A program made the position numbers and the translations under genes. From SIG672 sp045580325 (GTDB lineage Bacteria > Bacillota > Clostridia > Oscillospirales > CAG-272): a stretch of DNA of 29,289 nucleotides. Positions within the stretch are counted from its first letter, which is position 1; the number at the start of each line of letters is the position of its first letter. Positions 21,968-29,274 of this stretch are shown one piece after another. The stretch lies in NCBI GenBank assembly GCA_045580325.1, contig JAZNNR010000013.1, positions 1 to 29,289 on the forward strand, in the 5' to 3' direction. A model generated the notes under the pieces. The model saw nothing but the letters and a program-made list of their open reading frames with translations. It was not told the origin of the DNA and ran no database searches.

Positions 21968-22618
21968 TCACATCGTATGTATAAACATAATTATAGCCAG
22001 TGTGTAAATCAACACTCCTGCAAGTACAACCGGAATATAGGACAGCGTGGGACAGAGAAAAAATGGAGACCTAGGACTAGATACCGCCAGATTATATGTC
22101 AGCTTTGCAACACCAATATATAATGCTGTAATTACAATAAAGAACTCAAGTCCGTATAAAATTGTATTCTCCGGTTGATACATACCATTGGCGCAATAAA
22201 AAACAAATATATAAACCGTATTGTTCAAATATGAAGAAAATGGGTATTGATATTCACGGCTTGTTATTTCAGTTGTTGTTTGCTGTCTGTATAGATCGAA
22301 AATATCGGAAAAAGATTTTATTTGAGGCGGATTTATACCGCTTTCATACATAGCGTATATACTATGAAGTTTTGCTGCGTCTTTCCTAAATATAACCATT
22401 CTGTACAGAAAAAACAGAGCAATAAACAAAATCGCAACAATCACAGGTGGAAATAAACAAGATATTATAACAGTCGATAACATAGAAATAAAATATTGTT
22501 TCATATATATGACCGTTTCATTTCTAATCTTAGCAAATTTAATGCCTAAAAAGCTTATTAGAAACAAGACAATCGCATTTAACAATATAGTCAATGTAAG
22601 TACAATCAAACTTTCCAT
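21968..22618 (-). CDS. Unknown multi-helix membrane protein
   Basis: A 216-residue membrane protein of no recognised family. Hydrophobic segments lie at about 4-24, 41-72, 138-160 and 190-213. A polar stretch in the middle (RKDAAKLHSIYAMYESGINP to TEITSREYQYP) is probably cytoplasmic or external. It ends TLAIIMFIHTM. GAAGG lies before the ATG at 22618. A consensus promoter (22670-22698) sits just upstream and takes its -35 box from a 67-bp repeat. Base use is AT-rich compared with the metabolic genes, like the neighbouring island at 22.8-23.4 kb, suggesting it may belong to the same acquired block. Confidence 0.7.
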   Translation of the reverse strand: MESLIVLTLTILLNAIVLFLISFLGIKFAKIRNETVIYMKQYFISMLSTVIISCLFPPVIVAILFIALFFLYRMVIFRKDAAKLHSIYAMYESGINPPQIKSFSDIFDLYRQQTTTEITSREYQYPFSSYLNNTVYIFVFYCANGMYQPENTILYGLEFFIVITALYIGVAKLTYNLAVSSPRSPFFLCPTLSYIPVVLAGVLIYTLAIIMFIHTM

Positions 22619-22669
22619 AACAACGCCTTCAAAATTATAAAAATCAATTGTTTTCTATTATTTCTATCG

Positions 22670-22698
22670 ATTATACTACATTTTAACATCTCTGTCAA
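22670..22698 (-). promoter_or_regulatory. Promoter of the membrane protein gene, -35 inside the 67-bp repeat
   Basis: Minus strand TTGACA (22693-22698), 17-bp spacer, TATAAT (22670-22675). The -35 lies inside the repeat, while most of the spacer and the -10 box lie outside. Confidence 0.88.
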
Positions 22699-22755
22699 GA
22701 ATACAATCCCCAAACACAGTAAAACCACCGACTCACATAATAAATCGGTGGTTTT
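22689..22755. repeat. 67-bp direct repeat, left copy
   Basis: Identical over all 67 bp to 23431-23497. It carries a terminator hairpin (22721-22731 with 22745-22755) for the minus-strand gene at 22814-23173 and the TTGACA box of the next minus-strand promoter. Confidence 0.95.
22721..22755 (-). terminator. Terminator of the immunity-like gene
   Basis: An 11-bp stem AAAACCACCGA/TCGGTGGTTTT with a 13-nt loop; the flanking A and T runs allow use on either strand. Confidence 0.88.
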
Positions 22756-22813
22756 GGTTGGTAGGCGATTTCAATTCAACTCAGTATAAACTGTTAAATA
22801 ATCACCTAATCAA

Positions 22814-23173
22814 TTATTCTTTCGGAGATGCTGCCGACAATATTTTATTTACATCATCCATAGTTAACGATTTAACAATATCTACGGTAGGTTGCAATTC
22901 ATAATACTCGAATTCTGCAATAAAGCTTTCTAAAAAGTGAATTGTTTTTTCTAAAATGTCTTTGCCTGATTTTTCTCGTTCACATTTGACCCAAGTTTCA
23001 TAATCACCAAGGTCTGCCGGAGCGCCATCGGAGAAAATATCAATCGACCAACAACTAAGTAACCCACCCAAGCAATCATCATACGTTGAGAAATAAATAT
23101 GATCAAGTATTGATAACATTTTCTTATAATCTTCACTGACAACTATACCGGATTCCCTTGTTAATTTTTTCAT
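22814..23173 (-). CDS. Unknown small acidic protein, candidate Rhs-tip immunity protein
   Basis: A 119-residue soluble protein of no recognised family. It is acidic, with a run of aromatic and Asp residues in the middle (HIYFSTYDDCLGGLLSCWSIDIFSDGAPADLGDYETW). A helical second half follows, with KDILEKTIHFLESFIAEFEYYEL. Small acidic proteins coded right after a polymorphic toxin tip are usually the cognate immunity proteins. Here the stop of a broken Rhs tip lies 15 nt upstream and AAGGAGG precedes the ATG at 23173. The gene frame is intact although the toxin frame is broken, as expected for an orphan immunity gene kept for protection. A promoter at 23412-23440 lies upstream of the remnant. 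The immunity role is inference from position. Confidence 0.6.
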   Translation of the reverse strand: MKKLTRESGIVVSEDYKKMLSILDHIYFSTYDDCLGGLLSCWSIDIFSDGAPADLGDYETWVKCEREKSGKDILEKTIHFLESFIAEFEYYELQPTVDIVKSLTMDDVNKILSAASPKE

Positions 23174-23188
23174 TTTCTCTGCCTCCTT

Positions 23189-23403
23189 TTATCCAAACAC
23201 AGAACAAGACCACCCATTACGCTTTTTGAAATCTTCCACCGAGTCTGCTTTTGTAATATAATCATCACAAAATTCAAATTTGACGGTTCCTGAAGGTTCA
23301 ATAATTACAAAATATCTGTGAGGTCCTCTTTCAATAAGAGATAAGATAATAAATATCTGACCGTTTCGGGATCATAATATCTGCTATTGAGATAATAGTA
23401 TTT
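23189..23403 (-). pseudogene. Rhs-core end and toxin-tip remnant, frameshifted
   Basis: On the minus strand, 23403 down to 23305 reads YYYLNSRYYDPETVR, the hallmark end of an Rhs repeat core (RYYDPETGRF). That frame closes at 23305. A second frame, open from 23371 to the stop at 23189, reads on as GQIFIILSLIERGPHRYF, then VIIEPSGTVKFEFCDDY, and ends NGWSCSVFG. A one-base frameshift near 23362 would join them as DPETGQIF, close to the usual DPETGRF. There is no start codon or upstream Rhs body; the rest is gone, and a promoter and a 67-bp repeat stand in its place. The tip of about 50 residues is not a recognised toxin. It is followed after 15 nt by an intact small gene. Confidence 0.75.
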
Positions 23404-23411
23404 TCATTTTC

Positions 23412-23440
23412 ATTGTAGCACAGTTTCTCCTCTCTGTCAA
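23412..23440 (-). promoter_or_regulatory. Promoter reading into the Rhs remnant and immunity-like gene
   Basis: Minus strand TTGACA (23435-23440), 17-bp spacer, TACAAT (23412-23417). The -35 lies inside the right copy of the 67-bp repeat and the -10 lies outside it. Confidence 0.82.
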
Positions 23441-23497
23441 GAATACAATCCCCAAACACAGTAAAACCACCGACTCACATAATAAATCGGTGGTTTT
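23431..23497. repeat. 67-bp direct repeat, right copy
   Basis: Identical to 22689-22755. It holds the terminator of the ABC permease gene and the -35 box of the next minus-strand promoter. Confidence 0.95.
23463..23497 (-). terminator. Terminator of the MerR/ABC operon
   Basis: The same 11-bp stem as at 22721-22755 (23463-23473 with 23487-23497), 7 nt past the permease stop codon. Confidence 0.88.
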
Positions 23498-23503
23498 AAC
23501 GTA

Positions 23504-24274
23504 TTACAGTTGCTTTTTATTGAATATAAAAATACTTGATATAATTGCAAGTATTGCCGTGGAAATAGCGGTAATTATCGATTTCAGGTATATTTCCGCC
23601 TTTTCTGCACCGACAAGAAGCGCCGAGCTATTCATAAGCGATGTGGGAGCGTAAGCCTTGATCTCGGGCAAAAAGCTTATAAGGTAAACAAGCAGTACAG
23701 AGAGTCCCGTGCCGAGAAGCACACCGCTGTAACTTTTGAAAACAGTTGAAAAAAGCACTGTCAGGCATATTACCCAGAGTCCGAAAAGCCACCAGTTAAG
23801 TGTCGCGGGCATAAGTCCTGTGGCAATACTGTTATCCCAAAAATATGCGTTATATGCGTAGGTAACAGCAAAGCAGGACCAATATCCAAGTGTCCAAAGG
23901 ATAAGCATTAGCGAAGCTTTCGAAAGAACGGTCTTATAGCGTGAAAGTCCTTTTGTGAGGATAAGTACAAGCGTTCCCGACTGGTATTCCTTGGCGAAAA
24001 CTGTGCCGTATAAGAGCACAAATGCGATAAGTGCCATCGGAATATTCTTGAAAAACTGCGTCCACGAGGTAAGCGCATTTACCGTTACGTCGGTAACTGT
24101 CATTCCGCTTTCTGCAAGCGAGTCGGAAAGCATTTCAAGCATCCAAGGTGTAAGCTTTGCGATCGCGGGATTCATAATACCGAGTATTAAAAATATTATA
24201 CCGAGAATTAAGATCTTCCCGCTTCTTATACCTTCAAGAACCTCTTTTTTGAAGAATGCAGTAAACGATTTCAC
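23504..24274 (-). CDS. ABC transporter permease (ABC-2 type)
   Basis: A 256-residue membrane protein with six hydrophobic segments, beginning MKSFTAFFKKEVLEGIRSGKILILGIIF, a typical ABC-2 permease start. It has LLYGTVFAKEYQSGTLVLILTKGLSRYKTVLSKA in the first cytoplasmic loop, the usual coupling segment. It overlaps the ATPase gene by 4 nt (ATGA), so the two are translationally coupled and form one exporter. Such pairs under a MerR regulator often export peptides, antibiotics or lipids, but the substrate is unknown. A terminator follows 7 nt after the stop. Confidence 0.92.
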   Translation of the reverse strand: MKSFTAFFKKEVLEGIRSGKILILGIIFLILGIMNPAIAKLTPWMLEMLSDSLAESGMTVTDVTVNALTSWTQFFKNIPMALIAFVLLYGTVFAKEYQSGTLVLILTKGLSRYKTVLSKASLMLILWTLGYWSCFAVTYAYNAYFWDNSIATGLMPATLNWWLFGLWVICLTVLFSTVFKSYSGVLLGTGLSVLLVYLISFLPEIKAYAPTSLMNSSALLVGAEKAEIYLKSIITAISTAILAIISSIFIFNKKQL

Positions 24275-25170
24275 TTTGAGATCACCTCCATAAAGAGAGA
24301 TTCAATGGTAGGCTCGATTCTTTCGAACTTGTTTACAGCTATTTTCTCGCAGGACACGAAGGAAAACACCTCAAAGGCTCTTTTTTCATCTCCGCTGAAA
24401 AGGATACAGTTGTTATCTTTAAGCTGTGCATCGTCAAATTTTTCGGCGACAAGCCGTGCGCCCTCGGAAGTTGCCGTTTCAATTATAAATTCCTCGGAGC
24501 GTCCGATCTTTTTGAGGTTCTCAACACTTCCCTGCATCGCTATTTTTCCGTCGCTTAGGAAGGCAACGTTTGTGCATATTTTTTCAACGTCAGAGAGTAT
24601 ATGACTTGAAAAAAGAACGGTGGTCTGCTCTTTTGCGCAAGCGAGAATATCAAGTATTTCTTTTCTGCCAACAGGATCGAGTGCAGATGTCGGCTCGTCG
24701 CATATAAGAAGCTTCGGGCGGTGAAGTAGCGCCTGCGCTATTCCGAGCCGCTGCTTCATACCTCTCGAATATCCTTTTATGCGGTGATTTTCCTCTGAAA
24801 GTCCTACCAGCGTCAGAAGCTCCTCGCTTCTTTCTACTATCTCATTTTTAGGCATTTCAAGGCTTTCACCGCAGAGAGTAAGATATTCTCTTGCAGTCAT
24901 AAAGGAGTAAAACTCGGGAACGTCGGGCAAATAGCCGATAAGCCTGTTTGTAGCGGTCTGACCGTAAGAAACCCTTTTATCCGAAACAAAAATTTCTCCC
25001 GCGTCTGCTTTTATAAGACCGAGCACCATTTTCATAGTGGTAGTCTTACCGGCTCCGTTTTTACCGATAAATCCGAAGATGCTCTTTTCGGGAACGTTAA
25101 GGTCAAGCCCGTCGAGGACTATTTTATCTCCGAAGCTCTTTTTAAGACCTGAAATTCTGAGTATATCCAT
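24271..25170 (-). CDS. ABC transporter ATP-binding protein
   Basis: A 299-residue ATPase driving the ABC-2 permease. Walker A GKNGAGKTT (36-44), signature YSRGMKQRLG (134-143), Walker B LLICDEP (154-160) with TSALDP, and switch His190 in FSSH are all intact. The C-terminal part after about 220 is the accessory domain often seen in the BcrA/CcmA-type exporters. The start is one base after the stop of the PLDc_N gene. It is the third of four coupled minus-strand genes, after the MerR regulator and the PLDc_N protein. Confidence 0.95.
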   Translation of the reverse strand: MDILRISGLKKSFGDKIVLDGLDLNVPEKSIFGFIGKNGAGKTTTMKMVLGLIKADAGEIFVSDKRVSYGQTATNRLIGYLPDVPEFYSFMTAREYLTLCGESLEMPKNEIVERSEELLTLVGLSEENHRIKGYSRGMKQRLGIAQALLHRPKLLICDEPTSALDPVGRKEILDILACAKEQTTVLFSSHILSDVEKICTNVAFLSDGKIAMQGSVENLKKIGRSEEFIIETATSEGARLVAEKFDDAQLKDNNCILFSGDEKRAFEVFSFVSCEKIAVNKFERIEPTIESLFMEVISK

Positions 25171-25171
25171 A

Positions 25172-25375
25172 TCAGGAGTCCTCTTTGCCGAGTATAAAAT
25201 AAAGAATAGGTCCTACGAAATTCATAAGAACTATCGTGATCACAAGCCAAAGCGCTCTGTTGCCCATCTTATAGTTTTTATGCGTCAGAATGTGGTAAAG
25301 CGTATATCCAAGGAGTGCAAACTGTACTATAACGAGCGGTATAAGAAAAGGTAAAAATTCTAAAATTTTGTCCAT
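25172..25375 (-). CDS. PLDc_N-domain two-helix membrane protein
   Basis: A 67-residue protein with two membrane helices (about 7-30 and 41-62) and the sequence GNRALWLVITIVLMNFVGPILYFILGKED. This is the PLDc_N (phospholipase D nuclease N-terminal) pattern, seen alone in many Firmicutes beside ABC exporters. It has no catalytic part. It starts one base after the MerR stop and ends one base before the ATPase start, so it is likely a partner or modulator of the transporter. Confidence 0.88.
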   Translation of the reverse strand: MDKILEFLPFLIPLVIVQFALLGYTLYHILTHKNYKMGNRALWLVITIVLMNFVGPILYFILGKEDS

Positions 25376-25376
25376 A

Positions 25377-26123
25377 TCAGCCTTTCTCCTGTCTGTAGGT
25401 TTCTACGCAAAAGCCTTTATAGCCGCATTTTGTGCAGGTGAGCTTTCTTGTTGTCGGTGTGTGGTTCGCCCAGAATGCCTCCTTGAAGCTCGGGATAAAG
25501 ATCTCGTGGCATTTGGGACAGATATACGCGACGCGTTTGAAATAGTATATTGAAACCCAGATACCATACGGAATGATCGCTGCTACATACACTGCAAAAG
25601 GCCACCATATTCCCGTGGCTATCCACAAAACGATCGACGTTATCTGCAAGAGCGAAAACGGAAGTCCGCTTAGTAAAAGCACCGCGTGAAGCTTTTTCAT
25701 TTTCTTTTTGTTTCCCATAATATGTGCTACGTCGCCAATGGAAGCAAGCGAATAGTTTTCCACTCTTTTGAGATTTTGCTGCAGCACTTCAAGCTTTTCA
25801 AGCTTTGACTCTTTTTCCTTGATCTCCGAGTCGAGAAGCTGCTTTTGTTCTTCAAGTATAAGCGATATTACCTCTGCCGAATTTTCTTCGCGCATAAGCT
25901 CAGCTATACTTCCAAGCGAAACGTCAAGCTCGCGCAGAAAGCAAATGATCTTCATTTTACTGAGATCCGCTTCCGAATATAAGCGTCTGCCGCCTTCGCT
26001 AAGAGTACTCGGTACAAGAATCCCGCGTGTATCGTAGTACTGGACTGTACGCACAGATACACCGCAGATCTTAGCCATCTCGCCCGTAGTATATAAAGTT
26101 GTGTTTTGTTCCATATCTGACAT
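25377..26123 (-). CDS. MerR-family regulator with membrane segments and a zinc-ribbon-like tail
   Basis: A 248-residue protein. The N-terminal MerR winged helix is YTTGEMAKICGVSVRTVQYYDTRGILVPSTLSEGGRRLYSEADL. A long coiled coil follows (about 75-120, with EEQKQLLDSEIKEKESKLEKLEVLQQNLK). Two hydrophobic segments come next (about 143-190), with a C-terminal four-cysteine part CPKCHEIFIPSF...CTKCGYKGFCVE. A MerR fused to membrane helices could sense a membrane-active compound and then switch on the exporter downstream. ATG 26123 follows AGGAGG; an in-frame GTG at 26132 overlaps that ribosome site. The promoter has MerR-type 19-bp spacing with a dyad in the spacer. Confidence 0.92.
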   Translation of the reverse strand: MSDMEQNTTLYTTGEMAKICGVSVRTVQYYDTRGILVPSTLSEGGRRLYSEADLSKMKIICFLRELDVSLGSIAELMREENSAEVISLILEEQKQLLDSEIKEKESKLEKLEVLQQNLKRVENYSLASIGDVAHIMGNKKKMKKLHAVLLLSGLPFSLLQITSIVLWIATGIWWPFAVYVAAIIPYGIWVSIYYFKRVAYICPKCHEIFIPSFKEAFWANHTPTTRKLTCTKCGYKGFCVETYRQEKG

Positions 26124-26145
26124 AGCCTTCACCTCCTTAGGTGAT

Positions 26146-26176
26146 ATTATAAATCATTACGCAGCGTAACAAGCAA
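26146..26176 (-). promoter_or_regulatory. MerR-type promoter and operator
   Basis: Minus strand TTGCTT (26171-26176), 19-bp spacer, TATAAT (26146-26151). A 13-bp palindrome TTACGC-T-GCGTAA (26157-26169) lies inside the spacer, and a third half-site TTACGC is at 26181-26186. Long-spacer promoters with a central dyad are the hallmark of MerR activation, so the regulator likely controls its own operon. Confidence 0.82.
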
Positions 26177-26227
26177 TAGCTTACGCAAGGGGATTTTTAA
26201 TTTTTTATAAAAAATCCTAAAATTTCA

Positions 26228-26821
26228 TCAAAATTCTATCAAAACAGCTCTGCAAGGCGAACCGTCGCTATCCAAAAGCGAGAGTGGAGCCGCACTCAGA
26301 AAATACACACCTTCTTTGACGCCAGAAAGCCTGATACCTTCAAGAAGCACGATATTTGCGCCGAGCAGAACCTTATGAACCGGCATAGGACCGTCCTCGG
26401 GACCTACCGTTTGCGACTCATTTCCGACAAGGTCGATCTTAGCTTCAGCAAAAAGCTCTGCGGCTTCAAGTGTTACTGTGGCTTTGCCTTTAATTAAAAT
26501 TCGTTTTGCTGACTCTTCCATTAACGAGCTTGCTTTTTTCAAAATTTCCTTTGCATCTTCGCGTGTAAGATCTCCAAAATGCTCGGCAATGTACGCAAAA
26601 CCGACGGTTTTTGAAAGCTCTACCTTATCAACGGTAATACCGTCCCGTATAAAATGATATGGAGCGTCTAAATGAGTTCCATTATGCGCGCACATATAAA
26701 ATGCCGTGAGATTATAGTTATCTCCCGCGTCAATAGAAGCGAGAGTCTCCTTTTTGGGCGAAGGATCGCCGCCGAATACTTTGCAAGTGAATACTTCCTG
26801 TGATATGTCGTAGATCTTCAT
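26228..26821 (-). CDS. Cyclase-family (kynurenine formamidase-like) metal hydrolase
   Basis: A 197-residue soluble protein of the cyclase family (PF04199), metal-dependent hydrolases that include kynurenine formamidase and isatin hydrolase. The metal-binding motif HNGTHLDAPYHF is at about residues 46-57. A later LVGNESQTVGPEDGPMPVHKVLLGANIVLLEGI matches the family's second conserved block with its Asp and His. GGAG lies 8 nt before the ATG. It has its own promoter and no operon partners: a MerR operon follows on the same strand, and a plus-strand pair lies upstream. The substrate cannot be told; no other kynurenine gene is near. Confidence 0.9.
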   Translation of the reverse strand: MKIYDISQEVFTCKVFGGDPSPKKETLASIDAGDNYNLTAFYMCAHNGTHLDAPYHFIRDGITVDKVELSKTVGFAYIAEHFGDLTREDAKEILKKASSLMEESAKRILIKGKATVTLEAAELFAEAKIDLVGNESQTVGPEDGPMPVHKVLLGANIVLLEGIRLSGVKEGVYFLSAAPLSLLDSDGSPCRAVLIEF

Positions 26822-26851
26822 ATTATACTCCGTAAAGTTATTATTTATATT

Positions 26852-26879
26852 ATTATACCATACAAAGAGTATTTTTCAA
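26852..26879 (-). promoter_or_regulatory. Promoter of the cyclase-family gene
   Basis: Minus strand TTGAAA (26874-26879), 16-bp spacer, TATAAT (26852-26857). Confidence 0.78.
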
Positions 26880-26919
26880 GATTTGCTTACAAAAAATCGT
26901 TTAAATTTCGCGCTTAATA

Positions 26920-26947
26920 TTGACTAATTTGAAATATGTGTTATAAT
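26920..26947 (+). promoter_or_regulatory. Promoter of the fumarate-reductase-like operon
   Basis: TTGACT (26920-26925), 16-bp spacer, TATAAT (26942-26947), with TG one base before the -10 box. Confidence 0.85.
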
Positions 26948-26982
26948 TTTCTTGAAATTTTCACTATCAAAGGTATGTAAGT

Positions 26983-27657
26983 ATGAAAAATACGGTTAAT
27001 ATATTTCTCTTCGGAAAAAAGTACGAAGTTCCCGCAGAGCTGACCATTATGACAGCTATGGAATACGCGGGCTTTCAGCTTGTGCGTGGCTGCTCTTGTA
27101 GAAATGGATTTTGCGGTGCTTGCGCGACCCTTTACAGAATAGAGGGAGAAAGCGGACTTAAGACCTGTCTTGCCTGTCAAACCAAGGTCGAGGACAAAAT
27201 GTATATCGTTACCTTCGCGAATTTTCCCCTTGTAAAGCGTCCTTATGATATAGAAAAGATAACTCCCACCGAAGCTGTTATGGCGCAGCTGTACCCCGAA
27301 ATTTACGCCTGTGTGGGCTGTAATCTCTGCACAAAGGATTGTCCTAAAGGACTTGACGTTATGAAATATATAAATGACGCTCGAAGCGGAGATTTTGCCG
27401 CGTGTGCCGAAAAGTCTTTTGAATGTGTAATGTGTGGGCTCTGCTCTTCACGTTGTCCTGCGGGCATTTCTCACGCTCAGGTGGCTATGCTTGCGCGCCG
27501 TATAAGCGGAAAATATCTTGCTCCCGCTTGCGAGCATCTTGAAAAGCGTATCCGCGAGATAAATGACGGCAACTTCAGCGAGCTTATCGAGGCTCTTATG
27601 GATAAACCTCTCGAGGAACTGAAAGAGCTTTATAATACACGTGAGATCGAGAAATAA
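26983..27657 (+). CDS. Iron-sulfur subunit of a fumarate-reductase/succinate-dehydrogenase-like enzyme
   Basis: A 224-residue electron carrier subunit. The N-terminal plant-type [2Fe-2S] domain has CSCRNGFCGAC with Cys37, 39, 44, 47 and then Cys62 and Cys65. Two [4Fe-4S] motifs follow: CVGCNLCTKDCP (Cys110, 113, 116, 120) and CVMCGLCSSRCP (Cys148, 151, 154, 158). The arrangement resembles the iron-sulfur half of soluble thiol:fumarate reductase (TfrB) or SdhB. No membrane-anchor gene is seen here, though the operon may continue past the window. It ends 12 nt before the flavoprotein gene. AAAGG lies 10 nt before ATG 26983. Likely role: passing electrons to fumarate in anaerobic metabolism. Confidence 0.88.
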   Translation: MKNTVNIFLFGKKYEVPAELTIMTAMEYAGFQLVRGCSCRNGFCGACATLYRIEGESGLKTCLACQTKVEDKMYIVTFANFPLVKRPYDIEKITPTEAVMAQLYPEIYACVGCNLCTKDCPKGLDVMKYINDARSGDFAACAEKSFECVMCGLCSSRCPAGISHAQVAMLARRISGKYLAPACEHLEKRIREINDGNFSELIEALMDKPLEELKELYNTREIEK

Positions 27658-27669
27658 GGAGGCGGCGCG

Positions 27670-29274
27670 ATGTACTGCGAAGATTTAAAAAACTCACTTA
27701 CGCTTATTGAGAGTGCAAGAGAGAAAAATATTGTTACCGAGCCGCCTCGTATGAGTCCGAAGGAAAAAGAGGAGCTTTTATCTGCTTTTCACCCCGATTA
27801 CAAGGCAGAAGAGCTTAAAATTCTCGAAATAGGCGCAAACAAGGGCGAAAAAGTATCCAAGGAGCTTGCAGATATTTTACAGGCGCACAGCAGAATTACT
27901 CCCGAAAGCGTTGATCTCACAAAAGCCGACTTCGAAACCGACGTGCTTATTATCGGAGGTGGCGGTGCGGGAGCTGCCGCGGCAATTGAGGCTCACGAGG
28001 CGGGCGCAGAGGTTATGATAGTTACCAAGCTTCGTTTCGGTGATTCAAATACTGTTATGGCAGAGGGCGGAATTCAAGCTGCGGACAAGGAAAACGATTC
28101 TCCTACTATCCATTTTATCGACTCCTTTGGCGGCGGTCATTTTGCCGCAAAGCGCGAGCTGCTTGCAAAGCTTGTATGCGACGCTCCCGAGGCGATAGCT
28201 TGGCTCTGTTCGCTCGGCGTAGAGTTTGATAAGGAAGCCGACGGCACTATGATAACGACTCACGGAGGCGGTACTTCGCGCAGACGTATGCACGCTACAA
28301 AAGACTATACCGGCGCGGAAATTATGCGAACACTGCGCGACGAGGTCCTTAACAGAGATATTAAGGTTGTCGATTTTACTGCGGCTATTGAGCTTATTTT
28401 TGACGTCAGCGGCGCAGTATCTGGTGCGGTGCTTATGAATATGGAAACTAGAGATCTGCTTGTAGCGAGAGCAAAAACGGTCATTATAGCCACAGGCGGC
28501 GCAGGACGTATGCACTATCAGGGGTTTGCTACCTCCAACCATTACGGAGCGACCGCAGACGGACTTGTTATCGCCTACCGCGCAGGTGCAAGGCTTATCT
28601 ATGCCGATGCTCTTCAGTATCACCCGACGGGAGTAGCCTATCCTTCGCAGATACTCGGCTCACTCGTAACCGAAAAGGCGCGCTCACTCGGCGCAAAACT
28701 CGTTAATAAAAACGGCGAGGTGTTTGTCCACCCGCTTGAAACTCGCGACGCTACTACGGCATCTATCATTCGTGAATGTTCAGCGCGCGCAAATGGCGTT
28801 AATACGGAAAACGGCAAGGGTGTCTGGCTTGACACTCCTATGATCGAAAAAATAAACGGTGAAGGCACGATAGAAAAAAGACTTCCTGCGATGCTGCGTA
28901 TGTTTGCAAAATACGGCATAGACGTAAGAAAAGAGCCTATACTCGTTTATCCTACGCTCCACTATCAGAACGGCGGAATTGACATAAATATCGACGGAGA
29001 GGCTGTGAACGTGAAAAATCTCTTTGTTGCGGGCGAGGCTGTCGGCGGAATTCATGGCAAGAACAGACTTATGGGTAACAGCCTTCTTGATATTATCGTT
29101 TTCGGCAGAAATGCGGGTAAAAACGCGGCAAGTGAGGCTAAAAAACGAACTGTCGGCAGACTTACTCTCGACCATATAGCAAAATTTGAAGAAATGCTAA
29201 AAGACGCGGGAATCGTTACAGACACCATTTCCCCGAAGCTGCTGCCTAATTATACAAACAAAAAGGATATATAA
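27670..29274 (+). CDS. Flavoprotein subunit of a fumarate-reductase/succinate-dehydrogenase-like enzyme
   Basis: A 534-residue catalytic subunit that would reduce fumarate (or oxidise succinate) on FAD. The FAD motif DVLIIGGGGAGAAAAIEA begins at residue 91, after a 90-residue helical N-terminal extension not found in the common subunit. THGGGTSRRRMHATKDYTGAEIM, LQYHPTGVAYP, and NLFVAGEAVGGIHGKNRLMGNSLLDIIVFGR are the conserved substrate and FAD segments. The segment SNTVMAEGGIQA has Asn127 where the covalent-FAD His of SdhA/FrdA (SHTVAAQGG) would be, so FAD is probably bound non-covalently. AGGAGG lies 6 nt before the ATG. L-aspartate oxidase is a related alternative, but pairing with the iron-sulfur subunit favours fumarate reductase. 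A ribosome-site-like AAAGGA at 29282-29287 suggests a further gene outside. Confidence 0.9.
   Translation: MYCEDLKNSLTLIESAREKNIVTEPPRMSPKEKEELLSAFHPDYKAEELKILEIGANKGEKVSKELADILQAHSRITPESVDLTKADFETDVLIIGGGGAGAAAAIEAHEAGAEVMIVTKLRFGDSNTVMAEGGIQAADKENDSPTIHFIDSFGGGHFAAKRELLAKLVCDAPEAIAWLCSLGVEFDKEADGTMITTHGGGTSRRRMHATKDYTGAEIMRTLRDEVLNRDIKVVDFTAAIELIFDVSGAVSGAVLMNMETRDLLVARAKTVIIATGGAGRMHYQGFATSNHYGATADGLVIAYRAGARLIYADALQYHPTGVAYPSQILGSLVTEKARSLGAKLVNKNGEVFVHPLETRDATTASIIRECSARANGVNTENGKGVWLDTPMIEKINGEGTIEKRLPAMLRMFAKYGIDVRKEPILVYPTLHYQNGGIDINIDGEAVNVKNLFVAGEAVGGIHGKNRLMGNSLLDIIVFGRNAGKNAASEAKKRTVGRLTLDHIAKFEEMLKDAGIVTDTISPKLLPNYTNKKDI

Noticed and set aside
22814..23173. SMI1/KNR4 (SUKH) immunity family
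   Set aside because: SUKH proteins are common beside toxin tips and this one is acidic and aromatic-rich, but the usual SUKH N-terminal motif (IxxxExxLgxxLPxdyk) is not visible.
27670..29274. L-aspartate oxidase NadB
   Set aside because: No nadA or nadC is near, the gene is paired with a multi-cluster iron-sulfur subunit, and it has an N-terminal extension not typical of NadB.
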